From: a bacterium | Lineage (GTDB): Bacteria > JAUVQV01 > DATDCY01 | Reading direction: 5' to 3' | DNA length: 8,040 nucleotides | Assembly: GCA_036524115.1 (NCBI GenBank) | Contig: DATDCY010000013.1 | Location: 1 to 8,040, forward strand | Shown here: positions 5,482-8,040 of the stretch, piece after piece | Position numbering within the stretch: the stretch's first letter is position 1 | Layout of the letters: every line of letters starts with the position of its first letter | Notes under the pieces: generated by a model | Database searches by the model: none | What the model was told of the DNA's origin: nothing | Seen by the model: the letters and a program-made list of their open reading frames with translations, nothing else | Position numbers and translations under genes: made by a program

Positions 5482-7343
5482 GGCCGCTCCTTCGAGCGCG
5501 CACGCGCGCCCGCCGCCCCGATCGCCAGCGTCATCACGAGCAACAGGTAGGCCGGGTCCGTGAACCGCCCGTGCGGCTGCGACATGGCGGCGACGACCGC
5601 GTACTGCGAGAGCGCCAGCAGCACGAGCAGGACAGCGAGCGGCCGGGCGGGGCCGGCCCAGGCGAACGGCAGCAGGACCAGGCAGGCCACGAGCAGCAGC
5701 GGCCGCAGCAGGTGGGCGCCACGGTAGAGCGCGTCGAAGAACGGCGTCGCCGGCTTCGCCCCGTCGACCTCGCGGCGCATCTTCTCCGGCAGCCGATCCA
5801 GCCCCGAGCTCAGGAACAGCGGGCCCGGCAGATCGGTTCCGCGCTTGCCGGCAGTGTACTGCACCTCGCTGGGCCCCGCCGCCAGCATGACGAAGTTGTC
5901 CCAGATGACCAGCGCGGCGGCCGGGTAGGCGCGGAAGGCCTCGAGAGCCACGTCCCGCAGCAGCCGGTCCGCGCCGGCGGCGCCGTAGAGCCGCATGGCG
6001 GCCGTCGTCATCAGCGGATAGGTCAGCGGGCCCGGGTTCTCGAGGAGGGCGACGGCGACGGCCCGGCCGGGCTCGCCCGAGGCCTCTCCATAGTCTGCCG
6101 CCGCCCGGTACAGCTGTCGCGTCGCCGGTCCATTCTGCGGCCTGACGATCGGGAAGGAGCGATCGGGGTCGTAGCCGCCGTGGTGGCGCCCCGCGATGGC
6201 GGCCTCCCAGAGGAGGCTCGAGCCCTCAAGGCGGCTGGGGACGCCGGGCGAGAGACTCGCCACGAAACCCCGCCACCCGCCAATCCCGCACTCGCGCGCG
6301 ACCGCGGCGAGGAGCCTGCCGCCGGCCTCGGAGCCGATCCGGGACCCAACCGCCCCGACGACGTAATCGAGATACTCCGGATTCGGGCGCGTGAAGAACT
6401 CCCTGAGCAGGGCGTCCGGGTCACTTCTGTAGGCTCCGAACCAGAACAGGGGCGGGCGGAACTTCCAGCTGTCGGGCTTCTCGCGCATGACCTGCGCGAC
6501 ATGCCCATAGAGCTCGCGGCTCGCGGGGCCGTTCTCGGGGACGATGAGCGGCCGGGGCTCCCGATAGTCCTCGAATGTTCGCACCCACGTGTGGAGATAG
6601 GCTTCGCGGAACCGCTCCGTCGCCCGGTGGGCCGCCGCGCTTTCGCCCGCCGCGGGCGTGTCGCCGTAGCCGAGGCAGAGCCAGTCGGCGGCGGACCACG
6701 TCACGAGCAGCGCGCAGTAGAGCGCCCCGGCCAGCAGCGGTTCGCGCACGCGGCGCGGCGGCGCGAGCGCCGCGAGCGGCAGGAACACCCAGAAGACCAG
6801 CGCGTCCTTGGGCCGCGTGAGGACCATCGCGAAGGCGACCAGGGTGGCGAGGTACAGAAAGCGCGGCGGGCGCGCGGGCGCGAGGTAGCGGGAGGCCAGG
6901 AACAGGAAGACAAACTGCAGAAAGAGGGCCAGCTGCTCGCTCATCACCATCCCGGCGCAAATGTAGGGGATGGGCACGAGCGCCCCGGCCAGGCCCGCCC
7001 CGAGCGCAGGGGCCCTCCCCAGCGGCAGGAGGGTGAGGTAGATCAGCGGCGGGATCGCCAGCCCGAGGGCCGCCTGCACGCCGATCAGCCACCGGAAGCT
7101 CTCCAGCCAGGTCACGCCCGTGAGCACCATCAGCAGCGAGTACCCCGGCGGCCGGTTGGGCATGATGAAGTCCGTGTGCGGCTGCCAGACCAGCTTGCGC
7201 GCGCCGTCGAGGTACTGGAGCGAGTCCTTGTTGAACTGCGGGTGCGTGCTGCCGAGCCAGAAGAGCATCAGCGCGAGCGCGACCGCGCCGATTGCGGCCA
7301 GGTCGCGCGCGAGGTGCCGGTGCGCGCCGCCTTCGAGCGCCAC
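5478..7343 (-). CDS. GT-C-type (PMT_2-like) membrane glycosyltransferase, paralog A
   Basis: 621-aa polytopic membrane protein, first of the three paralogs and directly after accD. A positively charged N-terminus (HRHLARD) precedes TM1 (about 13-31), suggesting N-in topology. Then come NKDSLQYL (38-45, Asp40, expected GT-C loop Asp), NRPPGY (63-68), MVMSEQL (132-138, Glu136), LTRPKD (175-180) and further TMs to about 222. A soluble domain (about 224-543) carries NGPASRELY (271-279), DALLREFFTRPNP, RECGIGGWRGF, GRHHGGYDPD (385-394), NGPATRQLY (404-412) and EAFRAYPAA...WDNFVMLAAGP. Three C-terminal TMs follow, with MSQPHGRF (587-594), and a basic tail. The PMT_2-like N-terminus supports a polyprenyl-phosphate-sugar-dependent transferase; substrate unknown. 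I chose GTG 7343 because it is the only start codon between the accD stop and TM1; it lies 8 nt after that stop. No clear Shine-Dalgarno is visible, so translation may depend on re-initiation from accD. The N-terminal half is closest to C, the extreme C-terminus closest to B. Confidence 0.8.
   Translation of the reverse strand: MALEGGAHRHLARDLAAIGAVALALMLFWLGSTHPQFNKDSLQYLDGARKLVWQPHTDFIMPNRPPGYSLLMVLTGVTWLESFRWLIGVQAALGLAIPPLIYLTLLPLGRAPALGAGLAGALVPIPYICAGMVMSEQLALFLQFVFLFLASRYLAPARPPRFLYLATLVAFAMVLTRPKDALVFWVFLPLAALAPPRRVREPLLAGALYCALLVTWSAADWLCLGYGDTPAAGESAAAHRATERFREAYLHTWVRTFEDYREPRPLIVPENGPASRELYGHVAQVMREKPDSWKFRPPLFWFGAYRSDPDALLREFFTRPNPEYLDYVVGAVGSRIGSEAGGRLLAAVARECGIGGWRGFVASLSPGVPSRLEGSSLLWEAAIAGRHHGGYDPDRSFPIVRPQNGPATRQLYRAAADYGEASGEPGRAVAVALLENPGPLTYPLMTTAAMRLYGAAGADRLLRDVALEAFRAYPAAALVIWDNFVMLAAGPSEVQYTAGKRGTDLPGPLFLSSGLDRLPEKMRREVDGAKPATPFFDALYRGAHLLRPLLLVACLVLLPFAWAGPARPLAVLLVLLALSQYAVVAAMSQPHGRFTDPAYLLLVMTLAIGAAGARARSKERP
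5566..5740 (-). repeat. Near-identical 3' tract shared by paralogs A and B (copy in A)
   Basis: This 175-bp stretch encodes the last soluble residues and most of the C-terminal TM region of gene A. It aligns without gaps to 3689-3863 in gene B with nine mismatches by hand count. The colinear stretch in gene C (1794-1968) has about 38 mismatches to A. The uneven similarity suggests recent gene conversion between A and B. Confidence 0.75.
7013..7248 (-). repeat. 5' tract shared by paralogs A and C (copy in A)
   Basis: This 236-bp region encodes the active-site loop through the NRPPGY motif and the following helices of gene A. It aligns without gaps to 3241-3476 in gene C with about 26 mismatches by hand count. 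The constant 3772-bp offset continues through almost the whole of both genes, so A and C are full-length colinear duplicates. Confidence 0.7.
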
Positions 7344-7351
7344 GTCCGGCG

Positions 7352-8040
7352 CTACCCGGCGAAGAAGCCGAGCAGGCGCGCGACGGTGTCGCGCAGCCGC
7401 GCGCGCTCCGTCACGATGTCGACGAAGCCGTGCGCGGCGAGGAACTCGGCGCGCTGGAACCCCTCGGGGAGCTTGCCGCCGATGGTCTGCTCGATGACCC
7501 GCGGGCCGGCAAAGCCGATCAGCGCCCGCGGCTCGGCGAGGATGACGTCGCCGAGCATCGCGAAGCTGGCGCTGACGCCGCCGGTGGTCGGGTCCGCGAG
7601 GATCGACAGGTACGGCTGCCCGGCCTTGCCGAGGCGCGCGAGCGCGGCCGCCGTCTTGGCCATCTGCATCAGCGAGAGCAGGCCCTCCTGCATCCGGGCG
7701 CCTCCCGAGCACGAGACGATGATCAGCGGCGTGCCCCGCAGCGCCGCGCGATCGGCCGCCCGCGCGATCCGCTCGCCGACGACGCTGCCCATGCTCCCGC
7801 CCATGAAGTCGAACTCGAACGAGCAGATCTGCACCCGGCGACCGAGGATCGCGGCCTCGCCGCAGAGGATCGCCTCGTTCAGGCCGCTCTTGCGCGCGGC
7901 CTCCCGCACCCGGTCGGGGTAGCGCCGCGCGTCCTTGAAGCGCAGCGGGTCCGCGGACGCCACCGCCTCGTCGTGCGGGACGAAGCTGCCCTCGTCGACC
8001 AGCAGGCGCACCCGCTCCTCGGACCCGACGCGGAAGTGGT
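7352..8040 (-). CDS. accD: Acetyl-CoA carboxylase carboxyltransferase subunit beta, C-terminal part
   Basis: Partial: the 5' end lies beyond the right edge. The visible 228 residues begin [19 protein letters not shown] and run to the TAG stop at 7352-7354. AccD pairs with AccA to transfer the carboxyl group from carboxybiotin-BCCP to acetyl-CoA, making malonyl-CoA for fatty-acid synthesis. The crotonase-like core is recognisable from [32 protein letters not shown] (about 109-119 of the visible part), [16 protein letters not shown] (about 150-164), [18 protein letters not shown] and [15 protein letters not shown]. Full-length AccD is about 280-300 aa, so the missing 55-70 residues should hold the Cys4 zinc ribbon, which cannot be checked here. 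In many bacteria accD is followed by folC; here the next gene, 8 nt downstream, is the first of three membrane-protein paralogs. The promoter is off-window. Confidence 0.95.
   Translation of the reverse strand, partial: HFRVGSEERVRLLVDEGSFVPHDEAVASADPLRFKDARRYPDRVREAARKSGLNEAILCGEAAILGRRVQICSFEFDFMGGSMGSVVGERIARAADRAALRGTPLIIVSCSGGARMQEGLLSLMQMAKTAAALARLGKAGQPYLSILADPTTGGVSASFAMLGDVILAEPRALIGFAGPRVIEQTIGGKLPEGFQRAEFLAAHGFVDIVTERARLRDTVARLLGFFAG

Noticed and set aside
1709-7343. The array as a phage, toxin or mobile-element cassette
   Set aside because: No integrase, transposase, terminal inverted repeats, tRNA or composition break is visible. GC content and codon style match accD and gpsA.
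7344-7712. N-terminal extension of gene A upstream of GTG 7343
   Set aside because: The extra 123 residues overlap accD in another frame, are Arg-rich, and have no counterpart in B or C. The true start must lie after the accD stop.
5571-7922. A 783-codon plus-strand open frame opposite gene A and accD, and similar long plus-strand frames at 1799-2479, 2594-3673 and 3694-5019
   Set aside because: They lie antisense to the clear paralog and accD genes and translate into Arg/Gly/Glu/Gln-rich low-complexity sequence with no TM pattern or motif. They are the usual shadow of high-GC codon bias.

Overview
The window comes from a very GC-rich bacterial chromosome. Coding is dense, intergenic gaps are close to zero, and four of the five visible starts are GTG. 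The housekeeping proteins (AccD, GpsA, a PmbA-type protein) look bacterial and would fit a high-GC lineage such as Desulfobacterota, Myxococcota or NC10, but the sequence alone does not fix the taxon. I see no phage, IS, CRISPR, tRNA or rRNA.

Layout, left to right. (1) Positions 1-611, minus strand: the N-terminal ~203 residues of a TldD/PmbA-family protein, cut by the left edge. (2) Positions 612-701: a 90-bp divergent gap, the only AT-rich patch of note, with candidate promoters for both flanking genes. (3) Positions 702-1712, plus strand: a complete gpsA. (4) Positions 1709-7343, minus strand: three tandem paralogous genes (called C, B and A here, in order of increasing coordinate; 626, 631 and 621 aa). 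Each encodes a polytopic membrane protein with PMT_2/GT-C glycosyltransferase hallmarks and a large soluble domain of about 320 residues. (5) Positions 7352-8040, minus strand: the C-terminal 228 residues of accD, cut by the right edge.

Transcription of the main block runs right to left: accD, then A, B, C. There are 8 nt between accD and A, and GTGA stop/start overlaps at A/B and B/C, so the block reads as one translationally coupled operon. It ends tail-to-tail with gpsA, the two genes sharing the four bases CTAG so that both TAG stops overlap.

Functionally, AccD (malonyl-CoA supply) and GpsA (sn-glycerol-3-phosphate supply) both feed membrane-lipid synthesis. The three membrane proteins are best read as lipid-linked-sugar-dependent glycosyltransferases, or GT-C-fold proteins of unknown activity, acting at the outer face of the cytoplasmic membrane. 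A role in lipid or envelope glycosylation is inference from context only. The most interesting content is this paralog array. Its soluble domain carries a duplicated NGP(A/S)(T/S)RxLY motif at constant spacing, the three copies are mosaics of one another (a sign of gene conversion), and the middle copy departs from the other two at predicted active-site positions.
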